NCBI GenBank assembly: GCA_017627115.1
Contig: JAGAHK010000042.1
Span: 1 to 6,130 of the forward strand
Length of the DNA stretch: 6,130 bases
From: Bacillota bacterium
GTDB taxonomy: Bacteria > Bacillota > Clostridia > Lachnospirales > CAG-274
Direction of reading: 5' to 3'
The notes beneath the pieces were generated by a model. The model ran no database searches. It was not told the origin of the DNA and worked only from the letters and a program-made list of their open reading frames with translations. Shown here piece after piece: positions 1 to 6,110 of this stretch. The position numbers and the translations under genes are program-made. How positions within the stretch are numbered: the stretch's first letter is position 1; each line of letters opens with the position of its first letter.

Positions 1-1034
1 GTTCTCTCAACGGGGTTGTTGAGCAAATTGGGGTGTTTGCTTTTTTGTATCAGTTCGTTTATGTTTTCCTTGCTTAAATTCAGGTCTTTAAGTCCCGTGC
101 GCAGGCCGAGTTTTTGTTTTAAGTCAAATATCCTGTCCGCAAAAGTGTTCACATCCGTAAATTCAAGTGCCATTATAAGTGATCGTGTGCGCGGGTCTTC
201 TTCGTTTATTCTTGTAAAAAAATCAAGTGTAAGTCCGCAGGCTTCGCCGTGGGGTATGCCGTAAATGCTTGTCAGCGGAAAGGAACAGGCGTGTGAAGCC
301 GTTGTTTTAGGCAGAGAAAACGCCAGTCCCGCCATAAGTGAGGCCTCGGCCATCTTCTCCCTCGCTTCTGTATCATTTCCGTTTTTATATGCCCTCGGCA
401 AATAGTCAAAAACAAGTTTTATTGCGTGAAAAGCCATGCTGTCACAAATAGGCTGATGATTTTTGCTCCAATAACCCTCGACCGCATGACAAAGCACATC
501 TATGCCCGAAACAGCTGTTATACGCGGCGGCAAAGAGTGCATCAAAGAGGGGTCGACAATAGCATATTCGGGATAAAAGCTGTCCGAAACAAGCGGCATT
601 TTACTGCCCTTTTTTCGGTCGGAAATAACGGCAACATTTGTTACTTCACTTCCCGTGCCTGCTGTTGTCGGTATTGCTATTACGGAAACCTTGCCTTTTT
701 CGGCCTTGTACTTTCTTATATCTTCAATACCCAAAGAAGCCGCTTTTGCAAGGTCGATAACGCTGCCGCCGCCAAGAGCGACAATACATTCGATTTTGCC
801 GTCGCGCACTTCATTTGCGCATAAATTCACTTCCTCCGCATCGGGATTTGGCGAGATCTTATCAAAAATGCGGCAGTTACCGAGTTTTTTACTTAACTTA
901 TCCGCAAACCCGCTTTTTGTAAAATGCGGACTTGTAACAAGCAGAGTTTTTCTGCCGTTTACTGTTTCGGGCAGCTTATTTATGCTGTTATTGCCGAAAA
1001 TTATTTTTACGGGCTGTTCGTAAAACCAGTTCAT
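1..1034 (-). CDS. Iron-dependent alcohol dehydrogenase, C-terminus cut by window edge; candidate sulfoacetaldehyde reductase
   Basis: Reading the minus strand from ATG at 1034 gives 344 open codons with no stop before the window edge; family members run to roughly 370-390 residues, so only the last few dozen are missing. It is a group III metal-dependent alcohol dehydrogenase: NAD(P)-binding GGGS at residues 88-91, TTAGTGSE at 123-130, and metal ligands Asp179, His183, His248 and His262 with the family's typical spacing. The N-terminus and the His248-His262 segment look to me like phosphonoacetaldehyde reductases; sulfoacetaldehyde is a close analogue of that substrate, and SarD of Bilophila is an Fe-ADH that reduces sulfoacetaldehyde to isethionate. 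Beside an isethionate lyase this role is attractive, but reduction of the lyase product acetaldehyde to ethanol is equally possible. The start overlaps the activase stop as ATGA, with GGAGGA at 1046-1041 as ribosome binding site. The family is sure; the substrate is inferred. Confidence 0.9.
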   Translation of the reverse strand, partial: MNWFYEQPVKIIFGNNSINKLPETVNGRKTLLVTSPHFTKSGFADKLSKKLGNCRIFDKISPNPDAEEVNLCANEVRDGKIECIVALGGGSVIDLAKAASLGIEDIRKYKAEKGKVSVIAIPTTAGTGSEVTNVAVISDRKKGSKMPLVSDSFYPEYAIVDPSLMHSLPPRITAVSGIDVLCHAVEGYWSKNHQPICDSMAFHAIKLVFDYLPRAYKNGNDTEAREKMAEASLMAGLAFSLPKTTASHACSFPLTSIYGIPHGEACGLTLDFFTRINEEDPRTRSLIMALEFTDVNTFADRIFDLKQKLGLRTGLKDLNLSKENINELIQKSKHPNLLNNPVER

Positions 1035-1885
1035 AACATTTCCTCCGCAAGCGCTTTCAGCACTTCAAAATTATGTTTGTCAAGTGTTTTCTCCCCCATC
1101 GGGTATTCACGCCCCAAAGCCTGATATTTGCTTTTTCCGTAGCTGTGGTAGGGCAAAAGTTCATATTGCACATTCGGTTTGTCCCGCAAAAATGCCGCTA
1201 TATCCATAATATCCTTTGCTGTATCATTAAAATCGGGAATAACGGGTGTGCGGACTTTTTTTCTTAAATTCGGATAGTCCGCACAAAGGGCATTGAAATT
1301 CTGTATAATAAGCTCGCTGCTCTTTCCCGTATATTCCCTGTGTTTTTCAGTGTTTAAGGACTTTATGTCAAACATTATCATATCAAGATATTTTGCCGCC
1401 TCAAAAAGCACGGAATAATCGGCATGGCCGCAGGTCTCCAGCGCAGTTGACAAGCGCCTTTGCTTTGCCTTTTTCAGTATTTCCAAAAGCAAGTCGGGAT
1501 GTGTCAGCGGTTCGCCGCCGCTTATGGTTATACCGCCGCCGAAAATACTGTCACGCTCGGCAATATCGAGTATTTCATCTGCCGTGTATTCCTCTCCGAC
1601 TGTTTTTACAGCCTTTGACGGACAGATATTGCAGACTTCGTGGGGGCACTCGGCGGTGATCTTCGCTTTGTTCTCTTCAAACTCCACACCGTATTTTTTA
1701 CAAAATCCACATTCTGTTCTGCCTATACATTTTGCGGGAGTGTACATTATCTCTTTTTCATAGCTTTGGGATTCGGGATTGCAGCACCAGCGGCATTTTA
1801 AAGGACAGCCTTTTAAAAACACGGTCGTTCTTATGCCGTCGCCGTCATGCAGGGAGTAACGCTGAATATTGAAAACAAGGCTCAT
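1031..1885 (-). CDS. islB: Glycyl radical enzyme activase (radical SAM), isethionate sulfite-lyase activating enzyme
   Basis: This 284-residue cytosolic protein should use S-adenosylmethionine and a [4Fe-4S] cluster to abstract a hydrogen from Gly799 of the adjacent lyase and install the glycyl radical. The radical SAM motif CxxxCxxC is Cys27, Cys31 and Cys34, just after the DGDGIRT segment (14-20) typical of activases. The GGE SAM-binding motif lies in SGGEP at 122-126 and an activase-type DIK at 173-175. Between residues 50 and 90 there is a ferredoxin-like insert with cysteines 53, 59, 62, 80, 85 and 88, as in activases of the non-PFL glycyl radical enzymes, but with six cysteines where those inserts usually have eight. 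The ATG at 1885 overlaps the lyase stop as ATGA. The nearest Shine-Dalgarno-like GGAG (1900-1897) is 11 nt away, so translation probably depends on coupling. The partner is inferred from adjacency. Confidence 0.88.
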   Translation of the reverse strand: MSLVFNIQRYSLHDGDGIRTTVFLKGCPLKCRWCCNPESQSYEKEIMYTPAKCIGRTECGFCKKYGVEFEENKAKITAECPHEVCNICPSKAVKTVGEEYTADEILDIAERDSIFGGGITISGGEPLTHPDLLLEILKKAKQRRLSTALETCGHADYSVLFEAAKYLDMIMFDIKSLNTEKHREYTGKSSELIIQNFNALCADYPNLRKKVRTPVIPDFNDTAKDIMDIAAFLRDKPNVQYELLPYHSYGKSKYQALGREYPMGEKTLDKHNFEVLKALAEEML

Positions 1886-4356
1886 ACCGCTTCATGCTCC
1901 GTTCTGGAAATAAGGTCGTCCTGCAAGTCCTTTGTAAGCTCGGTAAAATATGCCGAATAGCCCGCTATGCGCACAAGCAGATTGCGGTAGTTTTCGGGGT
2001 CTTTCTGTGCGGCACGCATGGTGTCGGTGTTAAGCACATTAAACTGTATATGCCAAAGTTTCAGATCGCGCCATGCCTCTATAAATCGCACCAGTTTTTC
2101 CGTGCCCTCTTCGCCCTTTACGCAGGCAGGGCTTAATTTTACATTGATAAGTCTTCCCGCGTGTTCGCAGCAGTCAAAATTTTTAGTTGCATAATTTGAA
2201 AGCAGAACCGCAGTAGGACCGTTTATATCCGCACCCTGTGATGCACTTGAACCGTCCGAAAGCGGAGTGTTTGCAAACCTGCCGTTGGGTGTCGCACTGA
2301 CAACTTTTCCGAAAGGAACGTGAGATGTAAACGGCACAAGGCGCAAGTCCATATGCACGCCCAGTTCCGCACCGTATTTTCTTGTAAATTCCTGCGCTTC
2401 GCGGTCAAGCAGCTTGCCTATGCTGTCGGTGTATTCATCGTCATTGCCGTAACTCGGGGCATTCAACAGAATTTGTCTTACTGCTTCATAGCCATTGAAA
2501 TTATGTTCCAACGCCTCTTTTATCTGTGCAAGGGTCAGGGTCTTATCCTCAAAAACGGTCTTTTTTATTGCCGCAAGTGAGTCAATGACCGTAGCAAAGC
2601 CCATATATTCAAAATATCCCAGGTCAATGCCGCCCTCTATCTTTGGCTGATGTATGTCAAGATATTGCTCACGGCAAAGTTTGTGCAGGGCAGAACCCAA
2701 GGGCGAGGCAAAATGCAGGGCTCTCAACCTTATAATTTCACGCTGCTGGATAAATGCGTGCTTTATAAAATTGCGCTGCTGTTTTAAAAAGGCTTCAAGC
2801 AGGGCATCAAAAGTCTTGAATTTTGTAAATTCTCCCGTTTCAAGCCCTAAAACTTCATCGCCGTATTTAAGCATTTTGCCGTTGTATATCACCATTTCAA
2901 GGGCGGCGGCAAAGTTTATATAGGCGTTGGGGCTTGTGTAGGTGTCGCGGTTTGGCATACGGCACTCCGCACAGCCCGAAACGCTGTAGTCGTAGGCTTC
3001 TTCAAACTTTGCGCCCTTTGATAAAAGCAGCGGAACAACATCCTCGTCATTTATAAGCTTGGGGAAGCCCTCGCCCGCTTTTATCGTTTCCGCAACTTCA
3101 TATAAATATCTTTTGGGGCTTCTTGTGTGAATACGCGCCGCAAGGTCGGGGTAATTGAGCGGAAATTCACGTTTTGACTTCAAAAGTATATATGTAAGTT
3201 CGTTTGTCGCATCAAGTCCCTCTTTGGTCTGTCCGCCGATAGTCACGGCCTCCCAATGTGCATAGCCCTCGTTGAATGCGCCGCCCGTATCGGAGAGATA
3301 AAGGTCGATGAACTGCGCCATTGCCACCCACATACATTCAAAAAGCTCCTGCACCTCGTCATCTGTAATTATGCCCGCTTCAATATCGTGTTTATAAAAC
3401 GGGTATAAATACTGATCCATTCTGCCGTTTGAGATTATAGTGCCCGTTTTTTGCTCTATGCGTGAGAACATCTGCGTAAACCATTGCGCCTGCATAGCTT
3501 CGTAAAAAGTGCGGGGCGGGTTTTCGGGTACACGGCGGCAGGTCTCGGCTATCTTTTTAAGTTCCGCACGCCGCTTGGGGTCGCTTTCCTTTGCGGCAAG
3601 TCCGTCGGCAAGGTCCGCATGGCGGTTTGCCCAAAGTACTATCGCATCACAGGTTATTATCGTCGCTTCAAGAAAAGGTCTCTTTTCCGTATAGTCAAGC
3701 GGGCTGTACTCATCAAGCCCCGAAAGCTTTTCAAGTGCTTCTTCCTTTATGCCCTTAAAGCCCTTTTCAAGCACTATTTCATAATCGTGCACCCATTGCA
3801 AAGAAGAACGGAAAGAAGCCGTTTCATTCACGATATATCTTGATGTAAGTTCCTTGTCGGGGTTGTAAGTGAGTTTTGTTGTTTCGGGGGTAAGCGATTT
3901 TGCGAAATTTTCGTGGAAAGTCTTGCCCTGCCAGTAAGGTGCTATCTCCTCTATAACCGTCTTTCTGTCCTTATCCGCAATATCAAAGGGGGAATTTTCG
4001 CGTGTGGGCAGTTTTTCCATAGCTTCTTTAAAAATATTGCCGTCAAGTTCGGGATAGAGAATACCGTAACGCCCCTCTTTTCCGCTTCTGCCAACCAAAA
4101 GCTGATCATCGTCAATATAGACTTTTGCGTTTTTTGCATAATGATAAAGTGCCTTTGCCCAGCGCAGTTGAAGCGGCTGCCCCTCAGTCTCCTTAAAAGA
4201 CTGCGTAAAATACAAGCCCCTTTCTATGTCGATAACGGGCTTGACACTTCTTATTTTCTGTAAAATACCGTAAGCACGGTTTTTGCCCTGTACTTTGATG
4301 TGATTCTTTGCTTCCGACTTTATGCGTATTTCCTGCGGTGATAATGTTTGTGACAT
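1882..4356 (-). CDS. islA: Isethionate sulfite-lyase, glycyl radical enzyme
   Basis: An 824-residue glycyl radical enzyme of the PFL/dehydratase superfamily, predicted to cleave isethionate to acetaldehyde and sulfite anaerobically in the cytosol. The PFL-type barrel spans roughly residues 20-690 and the glycyl radical domain about 700-824. The thiyl motif is SGCAEC (460-465) with Cys462 and general base Glu464; the glycyl motif is RIAGYSAYF (796-804) with Gly799. Arg183, Gln187, Trp368, Cys462, Glu464, Arg672 and Gly799 each sit exactly six positions before the residues I recall for Bilophila/Desulfovibrio IslA (189, 193, 374, 468, 470, 678, 805), whose length of about 830 also fits. I take ATG 4356 as the start because AAAGGAG lies 7 nt upstream; the open frame continues to 4443 inside the ATPase gene, but that extension is lysine/arginine-rich and unlike the family. 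Neighbouring sulfonate transport genes support the call. Alternatives are a dihydroxypropanesulfonate lyase or another GRE; the residue match rests on memory. Confidence 0.85.
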   Translation of the reverse strand: MSQTLSPQEIRIKSEAKNHIKVQGKNRAYGILQKIRSVKPVIDIERGLYFTQSFKETEGQPLQLRWAKALYHYAKNAKVYIDDDQLLVGRSGKEGRYGILYPELDGNIFKEAMEKLPTRENSPFDIADKDRKTVIEEIAPYWQGKTFHENFAKSLTPETTKLTYNPDKELTSRYIVNETASFRSSLQWVHDYEIVLEKGFKGIKEEALEKLSGLDEYSPLDYTEKRPFLEATIITCDAIVLWANRHADLADGLAAKESDPKRRAELKKIAETCRRVPENPPRTFYEAMQAQWFTQMFSRIEQKTGTIISNGRMDQYLYPFYKHDIEAGIITDDEVQELFECMWVAMAQFIDLYLSDTGGAFNEGYAHWEAVTIGGQTKEGLDATNELTYILLKSKREFPLNYPDLAARIHTRSPKRYLYEVAETIKAGEGFPKLINDEDVVPLLLSKGAKFEEAYDYSVSGCAECRMPNRDTYTSPNAYINFAAALEMVIYNGKMLKYGDEVLGLETGEFTKFKTFDALLEAFLKQQRNFIKHAFIQQREIIRLRALHFASPLGSALHKLCREQYLDIHQPKIEGGIDLGYFEYMGFATVIDSLAAIKKTVFEDKTLTLAQIKEALEHNFNGYEAVRQILLNAPSYGNDDEYTDSIGKLLDREAQEFTRKYGAELGVHMDLRLVPFTSHVPFGKVVSATPNGRFANTPLSDGSSASQGADINGPTAVLLSNYATKNFDCCEHAGRLINVKLSPACVKGEEGTEKLVRFIEAWRDLKLWHIQFNVLNTDTMRAAQKDPENYRNLLVRIAGYSAYFTELTKDLQDDLISRTEHEAV

Positions 4357-4363
4357 AAATTTT

Positions 4364-4370
4364 CTCCTTT
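4364..4370 (-). promoter_or_regulatory. Ribosome binding site fixing the islA start
   Basis: AAAGGAG on the minus strand, 7 nt before ATG 4356. Its first base is also the last base of the ATPase TGA stop (4372-4370), so ribosomes ending on the ATPase can restart at islA. It decides the start against the longer open frame beginning at 4443. Confidence 0.85.
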
Positions 4371-5143
4371 CAGATATTGTATGTAAACGGAATTTCCGCT
4401 TCTTTGAAAAATTCTTTGTATATATCTTCCCTTGCTTTTGCAAAAAGTGAACCTGTGCGAAGTCTTGGTGTGCCGAGGTCTGTTTTGTATATATGCTTTA
4501 TCCTGCCGGGGCGGGGCGTCATAACAACAACATTTTCACCCAGATAAACAGCTTCGTCAATATCGTGGGTAACGATTAACATAGTGATTTTTTCCTTTTG
4601 CCATATCTTCAAAAGTTCTTCCTGCAAGTTTACTTTTGTTATTGCATCAAGTGCGCCGAACGGCTCGTCAAGCAGAAGTATTTTCGGCTTGTTCGCAAGT
4701 GCCCTCGCTATGGCTACACGCTGTGCCATACCGCCCGAAAGCTGTTTTGGCAGCGAGTTTTCAAAATCGGAAAGTCCTACCAGTGCAAGATATTCTTTTA
4801 TTAAAGCATCGTTTTTCTTTTGCTCTTTGGGCAGGCTGAAACGTATATTTTCCTTTACCGTAAGCCACGGCAAAAGCCTGTGATCCTGAAAAACAAAACC
4901 TTTTTCACGCGAGGGTGCGGTAACTGTACTGCCGTTAACAAGCACTTCACCCGTATATTCGGTATCAAGCCCGCCTATTATCCTTAACATTGTGCTTTTG
5001 CCGCAGCCGCTGCCGCCTATTATGGATGTAAAACTTCCCTCTTTTATTTCAAGACCGATATCTTCAAGTGCCCTGACCTCGTTTTTTCCATCATTGAAAA
5101 CTTTGGTAAGGTGCTTTATCTCAACTATATTTTCTACAGCCAT
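4370..5143 (-). CDS. ssuB: ABC transporter ATPase, nitrate/sulfonate/taurine (SsuB/TauB) type
   Basis: A 257-residue cytoplasmic ATPase that powers the permease encoded just upstream. All nucleotide-binding elements are present: Walker A GGSGCGKST (43-51), Q-loop Gln86, ABC signature LSGGMAQR (135-142), Walker B with ILLLDEP (155-161), D-loop ALD (164-166) and switch His193. The run from the Q-loop through LLPWLTV (90-96) and the PRPGRI segment (210-215) are typical of the NrtD/SsuB/TauB subfamily, which imports nitrate, taurine, alkanesulfonates or thiamine precursors. The subfamily alone does not fix the substrate; the adjacent isethionate lyase makes a C2 sulfonate (isethionate or taurine) the likely cargo. 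ATG 5143 overlaps the permease gene end by 10 nt and has AAGGTG at 5154-5149 as ribosome binding site. The subfamily is solid; the substrate is inferred. Confidence 0.9.
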   Translation of the reverse strand: MAVENIVEIKHLTKVFNDGKNEVRALEDIGLEIKEGSFTSIIGGSGCGKSTMLRIIGGLDTEYTGEVLVNGSTVTAPSREKGFVFQDHRLLPWLTVKENIRFSLPKEQKKNDALIKEYLALVGLSDFENSLPKQLSGGMAQRVAIARALANKPKILLLDEPFGALDAITKVNLQEELLKIWQKEKITMLIVTHDIDEAVYLGENVVVMTPRPGRIKHIYKTDLGTPRLRTGSLFAKAREDIYKEFFKEAEIPFTYNI

Positions 5144-5898
5144 GTTATCACCTTCTTACGCAAAAGCCTTAAAATATCATCCATTATTTTGCCGAATACA
5201 CCGACCAAAAGCATACCCAGAATAACAATATCGGGGCGGGAAAGGCTGCGGCCGTTTGAAAGCATATAACCAACGCCCTTTGTTGCACCTATCATTTCCG
5301 CCGCCACAACGGACACCCACGCATTGCCCACACCAAGGCGTATTCCTGTCATTATGCTTGGCAGCGCACCGGGGATAATGATATTTTTTATAAGTTCACT
5401 TTTCGGTATCTCATAAACTTTTGCAAGCTCAAAATATTTTGGGTCAATGGTCTTTACCCCGTCAACGGTATTCAGAAAAATGGGAAATACCGCACCTATA
5501 AATATAATAAATATTTTCGACTCCTGACCTATGCCAAACCACAGTATTGCAAGGGGTATCCACGCAATAGGCGGTATGGGTTTCAAAATTTGTATAATAA
5601 GGTCTGTAAAGGTATCGAATTTCGGAAAAAGACTGATAAGCATACCTATTATCAATGCCGTGACAAGTGCCAGAAAAAATCCCTCCAGCACAAGTGAAAC
5701 GCTGACACCGATATTTGTTAAAAGCTGTCCGTTTTTTGCATATTCGACCGTGGTATCAAACAGTTTTTCAAGCGAGGGCATCGTGTACGGCTTTAATTTC
5801 CCCGCACGGTCAAAACTCTCCCATATTATAAGAATGATAAGCGACAGCGCAAAGTACAAAAGCCAATAAAAAACACCTTTTTTTTGCGGCTTGTTCAT
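5134..5898 (-). CDS. ssuC: ABC transporter permease, nitrate/sulfonate/taurine (SsuC/TauC) type
   Basis: A 254-residue inner-membrane protein, normal length for the family. Hydrophobic segments lie near residues 10-26, 63-90, 98-121, 127-143, 183-203 and 223-238, consistent with about six helices. The EAA-type cytoplasmic loop that docks onto the ATPase is at about 157-180 (ELAKVYEIP, then the IIPGALP end), followed by NAWVSVVAAEMIGATKGVGY (192-211), a stretch characteristic of SsuC/TauC/NrtB permeases. It should form the translocation pore as a homodimer with two ATPase subunits. ATG 5898 is preceded by AAGGAGG (5910-5904) with a 5-nt spacer. It is the first gene of the visible operon; the substrate-binding protein such transporters need is not in the window and may lie upstream of 6130 or elsewhere. 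The sulfonate substrate is inferred from the downstream lyase. Confidence 0.9.
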   Translation of the reverse strand: MNKPQKKGVFYWLLYFALSLIILIIWESFDRAGKLKPYTMPSLEKLFDTTVEYAKNGQLLTNIGVSVSLVLEGFFLALVTALIIGMLISLFPKFDTFTDLIIQILKPIPPIAWIPLAILWFGIGQESKIFIIFIGAVFPIFLNTVDGVKTIDPKYFELAKVYEIPKSELIKNIIIPGALPSIMTGIRLGVGNAWVSVVAAEMIGATKGVGYMLSNGRSLSRPDIVILGMLLVGVFGKIMDDILRLLRKKVITWL

Positions 5899-5903
5899 AT
5901 GTT

Positions 5904-5910
5904 CCTCCTT
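5904..5910 (-). promoter_or_regulatory. Strong ribosome binding site of the permease gene
   Basis: AAGGAGG on the minus strand, 5 nt before ATG 5898. It is near-consensus for Firmicutes and supports that start codon. Confidence 0.8.
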
Positions 5911-5930
5911 GTCAATGATATTCGTATTCC

Positions 5931-5948
5931 GCAGAAATAAATTTCTGC
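5931..5948. repeat. 18-bp perfect palindrome
   Basis: GCAGAAAT, two A bases, then ATTTCTGC: 8-bp arms with almost no spacer. It lies 20 bases upstream of the permease ribosome binding site. It could be an operator-like dyad for a dimeric regulator or a hairpin in the leader RNA (7 bp with a 4-nt loop). No U-tract follows it, so it is not a typical intrinsic terminator. Confidence 0.6.
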
Positions 5949-5966
5949 TACATACTCATAACCAAC

Positions 5967-5984
5967 GGAATTGCAAGCAATTCC
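5967..5984. repeat. 18-bp perfect palindrome
   Basis: GGAATTGC, two A bases, then GCAATTCC: 8-bp arms built exactly like the palindrome at 5931-5948, with the same arm length and 2-nt centre but a different sequence. It directly abuts the left arm of the 12-bp inverted repeat at 5985. Confidence 0.6.
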
Positions 5985-6030
5985 AAATTCAGTGGGAGCT
6001 TGAACATTGCGCCGCAAAGATAGATGCGGA

Positions 6031-6043
6031 CAGGCTTTGCCTG
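6031..6043. repeat. Small hairpin, 5-bp stem
   Basis: CAGGC, loop TTT, GCCTG. It lies inside the 12-bp inverted repeat and only one base before the next hairpin, so the two could stack. Confidence 0.5.
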
Positions 6044-6044
6044 G

Positions 6045-6061
6045 CTTTTGCGCAGCAAAAG
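6045..6061. repeat. Hairpin, 7-bp stem
   Basis: CTTTTGC, loop GCA, GCAAAAG. It lies inside the 12-bp inverted repeat. On neither strand does a T-run follow, so it is not called as a terminator. Confidence 0.55.
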
Positions 6062-6089
6062 TGCTGACCCACTGAATTTTAAGTAAGCA

Positions 6090-6110
6090 CCCCCGCTTTA
6101 GAAGCGGGGG
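6090..6110. repeat. GC-rich 9-bp hairpin resembling an IS200/IS605 end
   Basis: CCCCCGCTT, loop TAG, AAGCGGGGG: a perfect 9-bp stem flanked by AAGTAAGCA on the left and ACTTCCTTAG on the right. From memory, hairpins of this form with an adjacent AAGGAAGT-like stretch (here on the minus strand) occur at the ends of IS200/IS605-family elements near tnpB and its guide RNA. No transposase or tnpB is in the window, so it may be the edge of an element beyond 6130 or a non-autonomous remnant. A terminator is less likely because no T-tract follows on either strand. Confidence 0.4.

Larger units (their letters stand above)
5985..6079. repeat. Long-range 12-bp inverted repeat enclosing nested hairpins
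   Basis: AAATTCAGTGGG (5985-5996) is perfectly complementary to CCCACTGAATTT (6068-6079). The 71 enclosed bases fold into further stems: CCGCA/TGCGG (6012-6016 with 6025-6029), CAGGC/GCCTG (6031-6043) and CTTTTGC/GCAAAAG (6045-6061). As RNA this would be a closing helix around a multi-branch loop; as DNA it could be the termini of a very small transposable element. Confidence 0.65.

Noticed and set aside
16..824. Plus-strand open frames at the left end
   Set aside because: They run antisense to the clearly conserved Fe-ADH, which is open through the whole stretch and carries all family motifs; the plus-strand products are cysteine/serine-rich with no recognisable domain.
3484..4263. Plus-strand open frames of about 116-119 codons opposite islA
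   Set aside because: They are shadows of the islA coding strand, without plausible ribosome binding sites or recognisable domains.
1882..4356. Pyruvate formate-lyase or choline trimethylamine-lyase
   Set aside because: PFL has two adjacent active-site cysteines and lacks the C-x-E motif; choline lyase has GCVEP and usually sits among microcompartment genes, none of which are present, while the sulfonate-pocket arginines fit IslA.
4357..4443. 29-codon upstream extension of the islA reading frame
   Set aside because: It lies mostly inside the ATPase gene, is basic and unlike glycyl radical enzyme N-termini, while ATG 4356 has a near-perfect AAAGGAG at 7-nt spacing.
5954..5981. Sigma-A promoter for the operon on the minus strand
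   Set aside because: TTGCAA and TATGTA with 16-nt spacing match the consensus at only 4/6 and 3/6 positions, and TTGACA at 5915-5910 overlaps the ribosome binding site and so cannot serve as a -35.
6090..6110. Intrinsic transcription terminator
   Set aside because: The stem is strong, but the bases after it (ACTTCCTTAG on plus, TGCTTACTTA on minus) lack a T-run.
5931..6110. CRISPR array
   Set aside because: The palindromes differ in sequence and are not regularly spaced direct repeats.
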